Positions 1 through 9,267 of a DNA stretch of 64,000 nt are shown in pieces (position 1 is the first letter of the stretch; every line of letters begins with the position of its first letter). Made by a program: the position numbers and the translations under genes. Under the pieces are notes generated by a model, which was given only the letters and a program-made list of their open reading frames with translations, searched no databases and was not told the origin of the DNA. Source of the stretch: Myxococcota bacterium (lineage in GTDB: Bacteria; Myxococcota_A; UBA9160; UBA6930); contig JANQOX010000019.1 of NCBI GenBank assembly GCA_028285625.1, forward strand, positions 186,001-250,000. Reading direction: 5' to 3'.

Positions 1-2
1 CC

Positions 3-110
3 GACCGGTTCGTGGTGGGCGTGCAGTGGCACCCCGAGAAGCTCGCGGGTGCGCATCGCGACGCGCTGTTCGCGGCGTTCGTGGCTGCCGCCGACCGCAG
101 TCGCACGTAG
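3..110 (+). CDS. Class I glutamine amidotransferase, C-terminal end (partial)
   Basis: Only the last 35 codons are in the window. They contain VVGVQWHPEK, the block that carries the catalytic His and Glu of class I glutamine amidotransferases, close to the C-terminus as in the gamma-glutamyl-GABA hydrolase (PuuD, peptidase C26) group. The position of the block relative to the stop and the following short helix fit that group better than GuaA or CarA. The substrate cannot be inferred from this fragment. It ends at a TAG and faces a convergent gene after about 50 bp. Confidence 0.75.
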   Translation, partial: DRFVVGVQWHPEKLAGAHRDALFAAFVAAADRSRT

Positions 111-159
111 TGGCGCGATGCCCGCGTCGCCGTCTGGGTGGACGCGAGGCGCGGCGTGA

Positions 160-1005
160 TCAGCTCGGCCGCGGTGCGCCGCCCACCGGAATCGCCTCGG
201 CGGGTTGGTCGCCGTAGGCCTGTTCGTGACGCGCGCAGACCTTGGGCCATAGACCCGCGAAGGCCGGGTCTTCGAGCCCGAACTCGCGGGCCAGCGTCGC
301 CACGAACGCGTCGGCGTCGGGGAGGATGCGCCTGGGCGCTCGGGGGAGCGCGAGTACGCGCCCCACCAGGTGCTTGGTGCCCCCGCCCGGGTCGGCGCGG
401 ATGCAGATCAGGTTCTGGACGAAGAGCGAGTTGGGGTCGGTGCGGAGCTTCTCGCACACGCTGGCCAGGCGGGCCTCGTCCGCAGGCGCGGTCACGAAGT
501 CGAAGTTCGGCGGTGGCGACCCTTCGTGGTTGTGGAAGCGCCAGCGCTCGGTCCCCTCGAGCGCCTCCAACCGGTAGCTGCGCTCACCCTCGCGGTGGGT
601 GCCGGCCTCGATCGGGATCGGTTCGAGTAGCCCGTCGCCCAGGCCCACGTCGACCAGGTAGGGTCGGTCGAGGTCGACACGAAGCACGAGATGGCTGCCC
701 ATGGAGGCTTCGCCGGCGAGGCTCGCCATCACACCGCCGACCATGCGCGTGACGTCGAAGCCCGCCTCGCCGAGCGCCCAGCCGAGCAGGCCGTTCATCT
801 CGTAGCACCAGCCACCGCGACCCTGCTCGACGATCTTGCGGTAGATGCGCGCGGGGTCGAGGTCGGCCGCACGGCCGAGCTGCACGTCGAGGTTCTCGTA
901 CGAGATGGCCTGCAGATGCGCACGATGCAACGCGCGCAGGCCGACGAGGTCGGGTGTGACCCCGCCCCGCACGCCGATGCGGTCGAGGTAGGCAGCCAGC
1001 TGCAT
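160..1005 (-). CDS. Arylamine N-acetyltransferase
   Basis: A 281-residue protein, the usual size for bacterial NAT enzymes, which move an acetyl group from acetyl-CoA to arylamines or arylhydrazines in the cytoplasm. The catalytic triad is visible in order: Cys in RGGWCYEMN (about residue 67), His in GSHLVLRV (about 105), and Asp in YLVDVGLGD (about 119). The N-terminal part, with LHRAHLQAISYENLDV, is the typical family opening. The ATG start lies immediately before the family-conserved N-terminus. The gene stands alone between a convergent amidotransferase and a codirectional rhomboid gene 57 bp upstream of its start. Confidence 0.93.
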   Translation of the reverse strand: MQLAAYLDRIGVRGGVTPDLVGLRALHRAHLQAISYENLDVQLGRAADLDPARIYRKIVEQGRGGWCYEMNGLLGWALGEAGFDVTRMVGGVMASLAGEASMGSHLVLRVDLDRPYLVDVGLGDGLLEPIPIEAGTHREGERSYRLEALEGTERWRFHNHEGSPPPNFDFVTAPADEARLASVCEKLRTDPNSLFVQNLICIRADPGGGTKHLVGRVLALPRAPRRILPDADAFVATLAREFGLEDPAFAGLWPKVCARHEQAYGDQPAEAIPVGGAPRPS

Positions 1006-1062
1006 CCGGCGAGGCTACGCCGTGGCAAGCGAGGTCGCCCGCCGCGCCGCCCAGGCACTGCG

Positions 1063-3372
1063 CTAGTGGGCCTCTGCGGTCGCGGCCTGAGCGCCGAGGA
1101 CTCTCTGGGTGTAGGTGGCCAGATCGCCATGCACGGCGAGCGCCTCTTCGGGGCTCGCGGCGGCGGGGCAGAGCGGCCGCGCACGGCTGCCCGCCAATAG
1201 CCCGGCCACGACCTGCCGCAGCGCTACCAGCGGCGACCCGCCTTCGGACGCTTCGGCGAGCAGGCGCCGCGGATCGAAGCGGTCGCTTCGCAGCCGCACC
1301 ACCACCAGGGCCTCGCTCGTGTCGGCCGTGGCGTTCATGGCGAGATCGAGCAGCAACACGGCGCGCGGGCGGCCTTCGGAATCGACGGCGCCGGGCTTGG
1401 CCAGGCCGCGGACGCCGGCCAGGGCGATGCCGTCGATACGCGCCAGCGGAAGCCGCGTGCGGCCGCGTCCTTCGACGTCGAGCCACAGCGCCTCGCCGTC
1501 GAGCGAAACCGGCCGCGCCTCGAGCACGCGCAGGCTGCGCAGGGGCAGCGCGGGTTCGGGTGGTGCCTCCTTCTCCTCGTCGCAGTCGAGCGGGCCGGTG
1601 ACCCGGGCGGCACGTTCGGCCGGCTCGAACGGTTCGGGCGGCGCTGCGGGCTCGAAGGTCTGGGTGACGGTCTCGCGGTTCGGGTCAGGGGCCGCGGCAG
1701 CCGCCGGCTCGTCCGAAGCCAGCGCTGCCGCGAGCGCGTCGTCATCGAGCTCGAGTTCGGGCTCGGAAGCCTCGGCCGTGCCGGGTTCCGTCCGGTCGGG
1801 GCCCGCCAGATCCAGCGCCTGGGGATCATCGGGCTCGGTGAAGCCGGATGCGAAGAGCGAGTCGGCTTCGGGCGGCGCTGCGGCAACCTCGGCCCGAGGT
1901 GCCTCGGCACGGCGGGCGACCGCCAGGTCCTGCGCATCGTCGAGCACGATGATGCCGCGGCCCTCGGTCGCTTCTTCGGCCTCGCGCAGCAGGGACTCGA
2001 GGCGGGGTCGCTCGTCGTCGGGCACCGCGGGCTCGGCCAGCGCGCGGCGCGCGGTGCGCAGCGCCACCACCGGGTCGAAACCCCGGGCTGCCCGCGCGAT
2101 GCGTAGCAGCAGCGCCGGGCCGTCGGCGTGGCCCTGGGACACGTGGCGAAGCGCCGCCCAGAGCGCCGCGCTGGCCAGCCCCGCCTGGCCCGCTGCGCGC
2201 AGCCACGGGAAGAGGCGCAGGGCCGATTCGGCATCCAGCGATGGGGCCGGGTCGCGCTCGCAGCAGTCACGGAACCGCATCACCGCATCGTCGCGTCGAC
2301 CCGCTGCGATTGCGCGTGCGAGCGGTGCATCGAGGGTGGCCTGCTTCGCACCTTCGGGCGCCAGATCGATCGCCTCGCCCGGGCGCAGGGTCGCCCGCGC
2401 CTCGAGTCCCTGGTCGGGTTCCGTTTCGGGTGCCAGCTCTTCGCGCATCGCTTCCTCGTCGTTCGGGACGTCGATCGTCGTCGGCACTTCGGGCACGCGT
2501 CGCTCGGCGCCGATCGCGACGGCCAGCGCCGCAACCCCCGCACCGAAGCCGAAGCCTCCCACATGCGCCCAGTAGGCCACGCCCCCGCCGCCACCGGCGA
2601 GCTCGACCAGCCGCGCCGAGATCAACTCGTTGGCGAACCAGAGTGGCAGCACCAACAGTGCGGGCACGCGAAACGTGCCGAAGAAGAACCCGAGCCAATA
2701 GCCGAAGCGGATCTGCGTCCGCCAAGCCCGAACCAGGAAGGCGCCCATCGCACCGGCGATGGCACCCGACGCTCCGATCAGCGGACCCTCGAACCCGGGC
2801 ATGCGGTGCACGAAAAGCGCCGCCCCGGCGAACCCACAGGCCAGGTAGAAGAGCGCGAACAGGCCCCGGCCCAGGCGGTCTTCGACCAGTGGGCCACACA
2901 AGAACAGGAACCAGAGGTTGCCGAGCAGGTGCAGCCAGCCCGCGTGCAGGAACAGGTGGCCGAACAACCCCACGCGCGTGGGCGTCGCAGGGATCAAGCC
3001 ATGGTCGAACCACACGTGGCGCTGGAGCACGGCGTCCACGTCGGCCACGCGCGCTTCGAGCGTGGCCTGCTTGCGCGCCAGCGTGCGCGGGTCGACCGGC
3101 GCTTCGCCGCGCTCGACGGCCGCCGCGAACTCGGCTCGGGCCGGGGCGCCGAGGTCGCCGTAGCGCTCGACCAGCCGATCGGGCGGCTCGAGGTAGGGAT
3201 GCTCTTGCCAGTAGTCGCGGGCTTCGCCGAACCGCGACTCGGCCTCGTCGAGGACCGGGTCTCCGAGGCCAGTGGTCATCAGAAAGACCAGGGCGCACGC
3301 GGCCATCAGCGCCCAGGTGACCACCGGGGCGCGGTGCAAACGGCCAGTGTCGTGGCTCAACGGAATGATCAA
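1063..3372 (-). CDS. Rhomboid family intramembrane serine protease with long C-terminal extension
   Basis: A 769-residue protein read from a TTG start, which gives the rhomboid-typical opening MIIPLSHDTGR before TM1. Catalytic Ser is in GASGAIAG and catalytic His in YWAHVGGFGFG; HAGWLHLLGNLWFL is the conserved H-x-x-x-N block. A roughly 90-residue extramembrane loop separates TM1 and TM2. After the membrane core (about residue 285) comes a ~480-residue tail: a helical, TPR-like stretch, an acidic Ala/Pro/Glu-rich linker, and a folded C-terminal ~150-residue segment of unknown type. Rhomboids cleave membrane proteins in the bilayer; the substrate is unknown. The tail is far longer than in typical bacterial rhomboids. 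Confidence 0.88.
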   Translation of the reverse strand: MIIPLSHDTGRLHRAPVVTWALMAACALVFLMTTGLGDPVLDEAESRFGEARDYWQEHPYLEPPDRLVERYGDLGAPARAEFAAAVERGEAPVDPRTLARKQATLEARVADVDAVLQRHVWFDHGLIPATPTRVGLFGHLFLHAGWLHLLGNLWFLFLCGPLVEDRLGRGLFALFYLACGFAGAALFVHRMPGFEGPLIGASGAIAGAMGAFLVRAWRTQIRFGYWLGFFFGTFRVPALLVLPLWFANELISARLVELAGGGGGVAYWAHVGGFGFGAGVAALAVAIGAERRVPEVPTTIDVPNDEEAMREELAPETEPDQGLEARATLRPGEAIDLAPEGAKQATLDAPLARAIAAGRRDDAVMRFRDCCERDPAPSLDAESALRLFPWLRAAGQAGLASAALWAALRHVSQGHADGPALLLRIARAARGFDPVVALRTARRALAEPAVPDDERPRLESLLREAEEATEGRGIIVLDDAQDLAVARRAEAPRAEVAAAPPEADSLFASGFTEPDDPQALDLAGPDRTEPGTAEASEPELELDDDALAAALASDEPAAAAAPDPNRETVTQTFEPAAPPEPFEPAERAARVTGPLDCDEEKEAPPEPALPLRSLRVLEARPVSLDGEALWLDVEGRGRTRLPLARIDGIALAGVRGLAKPGAVDSEGRPRAVLLLDLAMNATADTSEALVVVRLRSDRFDPRRLLAEASEGGSPLVALRQVVAGLLAGSRARPLCPAAASPEEALAVHGDLATYTQRVLGAQAATAEAH

Positions 3373-3466
3373 GAAGGCCCTCGATCCCCCCGTCTTAGCG
3401 GCGGAAATCGCGTGTCCCTGAAGCCGCCCCCGGGCGCCGGGCGGGGGCCGGGCCTAGATTGCCGGC

Positions 3467-5539
3467 ATGCCGCGTCGCGCCGCCGGGGGACGGGTGCTCG
3501 TACCCGTGCTGGCCACGCTGGTGGCCCTGCTGGCGGTGGCCGCGGTGGCGGGCGCCTGGCTGTGGCAGGCGCGCTTCGGCCTGGCCGAGGACTGGCTGGT
3601 GGGCCAGGTGCGCGACATGGGCATTGCCGAGGTGACGCTCTCGGTCACCTCACTCGGCCTGGAGGGCATCGACATTCGCGACGTCGTGCTGGGCCCACCC
3701 GCGACCGAGGCCGCGCCCGCCGAGCCCGCGCACGTCGCCGCCATCGACGTGGCGTGGTCGCCGCGCGGGCTCGCGGAGGGGCGCTTCGATCGTGTGGACG
3801 TGCGTGGCGTGCGCGTGGCGGCAGCCGTCACGCCGGACGGCATCGACCTCGGACCGCTCGCGCCGCTACTCGAGCCGGGAGAGGGCGATGGCGGCCCCCC
3901 TGCCCTGCCCGCCCCCGAGATCACGGTGGAAGACGTCGTAGCCGAGATCGCGACACCCCAGGGCCCCGCACGCATCGAGGTCGCCGGCCGCGTCGAAGAG
4001 ACCGGACCCGGTGCGCTGCAGGCGCGCGGCGAAGTGGGCGTCACCCATGATCAGTTCGACGCGCAGGTCGCCGCATCGGCGCGCGGGGGCCTGTCGGCCA
4101 TGGAGGGTCGCATCGACGTGCGGGCGGACGCGCGCGTCCCGCCCCTACGACTGGACGACCCCGTCGTGATCGGCGGCCCGGTGAGCTTCGATGCCTCGGG
4201 CGTGCGCGCCGCACTGCACCTCGACCCGGTGGGCTTCGCCCTCGAAGACCCCGACCCCGCGCTGGCCATGCGCGGCACGACGCCGGCGCTCGACGTCACG
4301 GTCGCCGCGCCGAGCGAGGGAAGCCCGAGCGTCCACCTGCGCGGCGCCGGCGGGCGCGTGCAGAACGCCGAGGGCGATGCGCGCGGGCTCGCGCTGAACC
4401 TGCTGATCGAAGACGGCGCCGTCGACGGCGACGTGCGCGCCGCGCGGGTGTCGGCCCGCGCGGGCGGCCCGCCGCTCGAGGTGGATGCCTACCTGCGCGG
4501 CCCGCCCGAAGCGCTCTCGTTTCGTAGCGTGACGGCAGCCCTCGGCGGGGGCCTGGCGCTACGCGCCAGCGGCGTCGCCAACGCGCCGGCCGGCGCCGCC
4601 GAGGTGGCCTTCGCACTCGACCCGCTGGTGCTCGGCATTCCAGGCGCCCGGGTGGTCGACCTGGTACCCGCGGCGGCCGAGTTCGGCGTTCAGGCCCACG
4701 GCCAGATCGAGGCCCGGGGGCGCGGCTCCGTGGCGCCGGGTGCGATCGACATGCGCATCGAGGCGGCGCTTCGCGACGTCGGGATCACGACCGAGGCCGC
4801 GACTCTCGAGGGCCTGAACGGTGCCTTGGTGCTGCATGGCCCGGACCCGCTGGTGACGGACGGCGAGCAGCTGATCTCGATCGCGCAGGCGGACGTGGGC
4901 GTGCCGCTGCGCAACGGCCTGGTGCGCTTCTCGCTGCTGCCGGACAACGTGCTCGACGTGACCTCGGCGACCTTCCGCATGCTGGGGGGCGAGATTCGCG
5001 CCGGTCTCACCGTGACCTTGGGCGATGCCCTGTCGGCCGACCTGGTGCTGGTGGCCCTGTCCCTCGACCTCGGACAGATCCTGGCCCGCGTCGACCTCGA
5101 GGGCCTCTCGGGGAGCGGCACCCTCTCGGGGGCGATCCCCCTGCGGATCCGGGGCGACGACATCCAGGTGCTGGATGCGGTGCTCCTGGGCGACCCCGAG
5201 GGCGGGCGGATCCGCTACCAGCCTTCGGCCGAGGCGGGCGCGGTGGCCAAGAGCCAGGCCGACACCCTGGGACTGGCCGTCGACGCCCTGCGCGACCTGC
5301 ACTGGACCTCGCTCGAGGTGAAGCTCTCGGGCGATGCGCGAGGGCCCATGGTGGCCCACGTCCACGTGCGGGGATCGAACCCTGAATTTCAGGACGGCCG
5401 CGCCGTCCAACTCAATCTGAACGTGGATGCACGGATGTCCGACCTCGTGCGGGCGGGGACGGCATCCTATCGTGTTCCGGAGGTCATCGAGGAGAAGCTC
5501 CGGGAGTACGGAGACCGATCCCCGAGGGAGGGCCCATGA
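3467..5539 (+). CDS. ydbH: YdbH-family intermembrane phospholipid transport protein
   Basis: A 690-residue AsmA/TamB-like protein. Residues 10-33 form a single N-terminal membrane anchor. The rest is repetitive beta-rich sequence, as expected for a lipid-conducting groove spanning the periplasm. The C-terminal ~200 residues (LSGSGTLSGAIPLRI and following) match the DctA-YdbH domain. In E. coli YdbH works with YnbE and YdbL in phospholipid transport between the two membranes, redundantly with TamB and YhdP. Identification rests strongly on the next two genes, which look like ynbE and ydbL. The stop overlaps the ynbE start (ATGA), so the two are translationally coupled. Confidence 0.85.
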   Translation: MPRRAAGGRVLVPVLATLVALLAVAAVAGAWLWQARFGLAEDWLVGQVRDMGIAEVTLSVTSLGLEGIDIRDVVLGPPATEAAPAEPAHVAAIDVAWSPRGLAEGRFDRVDVRGVRVAAAVTPDGIDLGPLAPLLEPGEGDGGPPALPAPEITVEDVVAEIATPQGPARIEVAGRVEETGPGALQARGEVGVTHDQFDAQVAASARGGLSAMEGRIDVRADARVPPLRLDDPVVIGGPVSFDASGVRAALHLDPVGFALEDPDPALAMRGTTPALDVTVAAPSEGSPSVHLRGAGGRVQNAEGDARGLALNLLIEDGAVDGDVRAARVSARAGGPPLEVDAYLRGPPEALSFRSVTAALGGGLALRASGVANAPAGAAEVAFALDPLVLGIPGARVVDLVPAAAEFGVQAHGQIEARGRGSVAPGAIDMRIEAALRDVGITTEAATLEGLNGALVLHGPDPLVTDGEQLISIAQADVGVPLRNGLVRFSLLPDNVLDVTSATFRMLGGEIRAGLTVTLGDALSADLVLVALSLDLGQILARVDLEGLSGSGTLSGAIPLRIRGDDIQVLDAVLLGDPEGGRIRYQPSAEAGAVAKSQADTLGLAVDALRDLHWTSLEVKLSGDARGPMVAHVHVRGSNPEFQDGRAVQLNLNVDARMSDLVRAGTASYRVPEVIEEKLREYGDRSPREGP

Positions 5540-5760
5540 TCCGAGGCATTCGAACCGTGGAAGGCCGACGGCTGACCACTCACCTGGGGCCGCTGGCCGC
5601 AGCGCTGCTTCTCGGTCTGGCCTGCGCGCCGACCGTGAAGGTCGCGCCGCCCGACGAGCCCATCACCATCAACCTGAACGTGAAGATCGAGCACGAGATC
5701 AAGGTCCAAGTGGACAAGGAACTCGAAGAAGCGTTCGAGTCCGACAGCGGAATCTTCTAG
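5536..5760 (+). CDS. ynbE: YnbE-like lipoprotein
   Basis: A 74-residue protein with a hydrophobic signal and a lipobox LGLAC, so the mature protein starts at Cys near residue 30. The segment after the Cys (APTVKVAPPDEPITINLNVK, then IEHEIKVQVDKEL) is the hallmark of YnbE, a small outer-membrane lipoprotein that extends the beta groove of YdbH. The ATG overlaps the ydbH stop by four bases and ydbL follows after 9 bp. The N-terminus is slightly long, with about 18 residues before the hydrophobic core, so an internal start remains possible. Confidence 0.85.
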   Translation: MIRGIRTVEGRRLTTHLGPLAAALLLGLACAPTVKVAPPDEPITINLNVKIEHEIKVQVDKELEEAFESDSGIF

Positions 5761-5769
5761 GAGGACGTC

Positions 5770-6099
5770 ATGAAGCGATGGATCACTCTGCTGCTCCTGC
5801 CGCTTGCGCTGCTGCTGGCGGTGCCGGCGGGTGCTCTCACGCTGGACGAAGCGCGCGCCCAGGGCCTGGTGGGCGAGCGTGCCGACGGCTACGTGGGCGT
5901 GGTCGCCAACGGGTCGGGCGAGGTACAAGCGCTGGTCAACAACGTGAATTCCCAGCGGCGGGCCGCCTACGCCAAGATCGCCAGCAACACCGGCGCACCG
6001 ATCGACGCCGTCGCCGCACAGGCCGGCGCCAAGCTGATCGCCCAGCGCCCCGCCGGTGAATGGGTGACCGACGCCGGAGGCAAGTGGCGCAAGAAGTAG
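5770..6099 (+). CDS. ydbL: YdbL family protein (DUF1318)
   Basis: A 109-residue secreted protein with a clear Sec signal peptide (cleavage near AGA-LTL, about residue 22) and a DUF1318 body: LDEARAQGLVGERADGYVG, then NSQRRAAYAKIA and a C-terminal GEWVTDAGGKWRKK. YdbL acts in the periplasm as a chaperone-like partner controlling the YdbH-YnbE complex in E. coli. It is the third gene of the ydbH-ynbE-ydbL operon, with an AGGAG ribosome site just before its ATG. A strong hairpin follows. Confidence 0.9.
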   Translation: MKRWITLLLLPLALLLAVPAGALTLDEARAQGLVGERADGYVGVVANGSGEVQALVNNVNSQRRAAYAKIASNTGAPIDAVAAQAGAKLIAQRPAGEWVTDAGGKWRKK

Positions 6100-6132
6100 C
6101 GCTCTGCAGCGCACGCTTGCCGAGAAACGAGA

Positions 6133-6160
6133 ACGGACGGGCTCCGAGGAGCCCGGCCGT
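6133..6160. terminator. Hairpin terminator between ydbL and glnK
   Basis: CGGGCTCC-GA-GGAGCCCG (6138-6155) forms a perfect 8-bp stem, extended by ACGG/CCGT across one mismatch. It lies between convergent genes and is followed on the plus strand by a short T-containing run, so it could serve both directions. Confidence 0.65.
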
Positions 6161-6195
6161 CATCGTTTGGTGGGGGTGCCCACCCTGGCGGGAGA

Positions 6196-6546
<351 letters not shown>

Positions 6547-7920
6547 CTAACCCTGGCTCTCGGCCAGCTTGGCGCGGGCCAGGGCAGAACCGGGAACCAA
6601 CTCGTCTTCGATGCCCTTGACCGTCGCGCCACCGCCGAAGTCGTAGGCGTGCGCCCCGTGCTCCGCGAGGTCGAGACCCTCGAGCTCTTCGGCCTCGCCG
6701 ACGCGGATGCCCATGGTGGCCTTGAGCACACCGAAGATCGCCATGGCGGCCGCGAACGTGAAGGCGCCGTAGGCCAGCACACCGATCAGCTGCGTCACGA
6801 AGCTGTGCTCGGGGTTGGTCGAGAAGATGCCGACCGCGAGCGTGCCCCAGATGCCGCAGGTGAGGTGGACCGAGATCGCGCCCACCGGGTCGTCGATCTT
6901 GATCTTGTCGAACATGAGCACCGAGCCGACCACCAGACCACCGGCCACCAGGCCGATGATCACGGCGCCGAGCAGCGACACCGTGTCGGCGCCGGCGGTG
7001 ATGCCCACCAGGCCGGCCAGGATGCCGTTGAGCGACATGGAGAGGTCGGGCTTGCCCGCCGCGAACCACGACGCCGTCATGGCGGCCAGTGCGCCGGAAG
7101 CGGCGGCGATGCTCGTGGTCACCAGCGTGAACGAGGTCAGCACGGGGTCGGCCGAGAGCACGGAACCGCCGTTGAAGCCGAACCAACCGAGCCAGAGCAG
7201 GAACACACCCACCGCTGCCAGCGGCATGCTGCTGCCCGGGATCGGGTTCATGCGGTCCTTGGTGTACTTGCCGAGGCGCGGCCCCAGCAGCATGGCGCCC
7301 GCGAGGGCACCCCAGCCGCCCACCGAGTGGACCAGCGTCGAACCGGCGAAGTCGTAGAAGCCCATGCCGTCGAGCCAGCCACCGCCCCACTTCCAGGAGC
7401 CGGCGATCGGGTAGACGATCGCCACGAAGATCGCCGCAAAGATCATGAACGACGAGAGCTTCACGCGCTCGGCGACGGCGCCCGAGACGATGGTGGCCGC
7501 CGTGGCCGCGAACATCGCCTGGAACAGGAAGTCGGTCCAGTAGGTGTAGCCACCGCTCGCGTATGCGGGCGTGTTGGCGCCCTCATCGAACCCGGCCGAC
7601 AGGCCGAATCCCGCGAACCCGAAGAACCCGTTGAAGTCTCCGGGGTACATCAGGTTGAAGCCCATCAGCGCGTAGGTGAGGATGCCCGCGGAAATGATGA
7701 ACGTGTTCTTGAACAGGATGTTGGTGGTGTTCTTGGCTCGCGTGAGCCCGGACTCGAGCGATGCGAAGCCCAGGTGCATGATGAACACCAGGCCCGCGCA
7801 GAGCATCATCCATACGTTGTTGGCCGTGAACAGACCGGGCGAAACCGCGTCCTCGGCATAGGCCAGGGTCGGGACGAGAACCGTTCCCGCCACGGCCGCT
7901 GCAAGTGTGCTGCGTCTCAC
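6547..7920 (-). CDS. amtB: Ammonium transporter
   Basis: A 457-residue Amt/MEP/Rh channel. A cleavable signal peptide (through AYA-ED) precedes 11 membrane spans. The two pore histidines are visible in LVHSVGGWGALAGA and ISVHLTCGIWGTLAVG. It conducts ammonium/ammonia across the inner membrane and is gated by GlnK, encoded next. Upstream lies an exact sigma-54 promoter (8032-8047), consistent with nitrogen-limitation control through NtrC. The C-terminal cytoplasmic tail carries GVLKATMGIRV, as in GlnK-binding Amt proteins. Confidence 0.96.
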   Translation of the reverse strand: MRRSTLAAAVAGTVLVPTLAYAEDAVSPGLFTANNVWMMLCAGLVFIMHLGFASLESGLTRAKNTTNILFKNTFIISAGILTYALMGFNLMYPGDFNGFFGFAGFGLSAGFDEGANTPAYASGGYTYWTDFLFQAMFAATAATIVSGAVAERVKLSSFMIFAAIFVAIVYPIAGSWKWGGGWLDGMGFYDFAGSTLVHSVGGWGALAGAMLLGPRLGKYTKDRMNPIPGSSMPLAAVGVFLLWLGWFGFNGGSVLSADPVLTSFTLVTTSIAAASGALAAMTASWFAAGKPDLSMSLNGILAGLVGITAGADTVSLLGAVIIGLVAGGLVVGSVLMFDKIKIDDPVGAISVHLTCGIWGTLAVGIFSTNPEHSFVTQLIGVLAYGAFTFAAAMAIFGVLKATMGIRVGEAEELEGLDLAEHGAHAYDFGGGATVKGIEDELVPGSALARAKLAESQG

Positions 7921-8031
7921 GACGACTCCTTCGTTTCGTAGGGGGGCTGGTCATTGCACCGCCCGGCTCTCCGGAGCGGCACGGGCTTCGGTGATCGCCC
8001 CGGCCACCGATCTGTGCCTGGCCTCCCCTAG

Positions 8032-8047
8032 AGCAACCGGCGTGCCA
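8032..8047 (-). promoter_or_regulatory. Sigma-54 (RpoN) promoter for amtB-glnK
   Basis: On the minus strand TGGCAC-N5-TTGCT matches the -24/-12 consensus (TGGCAC-N5-TTGCW) exactly. The element lies about 110 bp before the amtB start, which leaves room for a leader. Upstream of it, GTGC-N8-GCAC at 8099-8114 is a possible activator palindrome, but it is not a clear NtrC site. The match is seen in the sequence; use in vivo is inference. Confidence 0.8.
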
Positions 8048-8262
8048 ACTTCAGCCCGGCGGCCGGCGCGCCCTCTACGTGCCGCTCCGGCGCGCACTGT
8101 GCCGATTGCCGCACGAAGGCGTGCCATTCACGGCCCGGACCGGGCCGAACCCTGCCCACCGGCTGCGCAGCAGGCGGCTGGGCCTGCCTGCGGATTGGGC
8201 AGGGGCGCGGATCCAAAGCCATCCCTACCTTGGAGCGGCCCCACCGGTCCCGCGGTCGGCCC

Positions 8263-9267
8263 ATGCCCCAACCGCCCCCCGCTGCGCCCCCTGGCCACCA
8301 GGGACCTCGCCCGCGCCGCCTGCTCGACCAGCTTCGCCACGCGATCCGCAGCCGACACCTGAGCCTGCGCACCGAAACGGCCTACGTCGCCTGGGCGCGC
8401 CGCTTCATCCTCTTTCACGACAAGCGCCACCCCCGGGAGCTGGGCGCGGCGGAGGTGGCCGCGTTTCTCTCGCACCCGGCCACGGCCCAGGGCGTGAGCG
8501 CCGCCACCCAGAACCAGGCCACGAGCGCCCTGCTCTTTCTCTATCGCGAGCTGCTCGGCCGCGACCTCGACATGCCCCATGGCGTGGCCCGCCCCAAGCG
8601 AAAGCCGGTGCTGCCCGTGGTGCTCTCGCGCGACGAGGTGCGCGCCGTGCTGGGCGCGCTCGAAGGCACGCAGCGGCTGGTGGCCACCGTGCTCTACGGC
8701 GGCGGACTGCGCCTCATGGAAGCGCTGCGCTTGCGCGTGAAGGACCTCGACTTCGATCGCGGCCAGCTGCTGGTGCGCCGCGGCAAGGGCGGCCGCGACC
8801 GCCGTGCCCCGCTAGCGCGCAGCCTGGCCCCCGACCTGCGCGCGCACCTCGAAACAGTTCGCATGCGCCACCAACGGGATCTCGCCGAGGGCGTGAGGGC
8901 GGTGCGACTGCCCGGCGCCCTGGGCCGCAAGCTGCCGGGCGCCGCCACCGAGTGGGGCTGGCACTGGGTCTTTCCCGCATCGCGGCTCACGCCCGACACC
9001 GGCACCGGCGAACTGCTGCGCCATCACCTGCACCAGACGTCGGTGCAGCGCGCCGTGCGCGACGCCGCCCGTCGAACGGGCCTGGCCAAGCGCGTGACCT
9101 GCCACACCTTTCGTCACTCCTTTGCCACCCACCTGCTGGAGTCGGGCACCGACATCCGCACCGTGCAAGAGCTGCTGGGCCACCGCGAACTCAAGACCAC
9201 CATGATCTACACCCACGTCCTCGACCAGGGCCCCCTCGGCGTCCGCAGCCCCGCCGACCATCTATGA
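8263..9267 (+). CDS. intI: Integron integrase IntI (tyrosine recombinase)
   Basis: A tyrosine recombinase of about 334 residues that recombines attI with the folded single-stranded attC sites of cassettes. N-terminal SAM-like domain: [19 protein letters not shown]. Catalytic residues: Arg in [13 protein letters not shown], His-x-x-Arg in [11 protein letters not shown], His in [12 protein letters not shown], and Tyr in MIYTHV. The IntI-specific insertion between the first Arg box and the HxxR box is present ([12 protein letters not shown], then [17 protein letters not shown]), and the C-terminus GVRSPADHL is typical of IntI. This separates it from XerC/D. The ATG at 8263 was chosen; a TTG at 8230 would add 11 residues. 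It reads in the same direction as the cassettes, the reverse of class 1-3 integrons. No LexA box was recognised upstream. Confidence 0.95.
   Translation: MPQPPPAAPPGHQGPRPRRLLDQLRHAIRSRHLSLRTETAYVAWARRFILFHDKRHPRELGAAEVAAFLSHPATAQGVSAATQNQATSALLFLYRELLGRDLDMPHGVARPKRKPVLPVVLSRDEVRAVLGALEGTQRLVATVLYGGGLRLMEALRLRVKDLDFDRGQLLVRRGKGGRDRRAPLARSLAPDLRAHLETVRMRHQRDLAEGVRAVRLPGALGRKLPGAATEWGWHWVFPASRLTPDTGTGELLRHHLHQTSVQRAVRDAARRTGLAKRVTCHTFRHSFATHLLESGTDIRTVQELLGHRELKTTMIYTHVLDQGPLGVRSPADHL

Noticed and set aside
584..1486. Long overlapping open frames on both strands in the 0.1-4 kb and 20-24 kb regions.
   Set aside because: They are shadows of real genes in GC-rich DNA, with Arg/Ala/Pro-rich translations and no family motifs.
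8099..8114. GTGC-N8-GCAC as an NtrC site for amtB.
   Set aside because: The arms are inverted relative to the usual GCAC-N-GTGC layout and too short to support a call.
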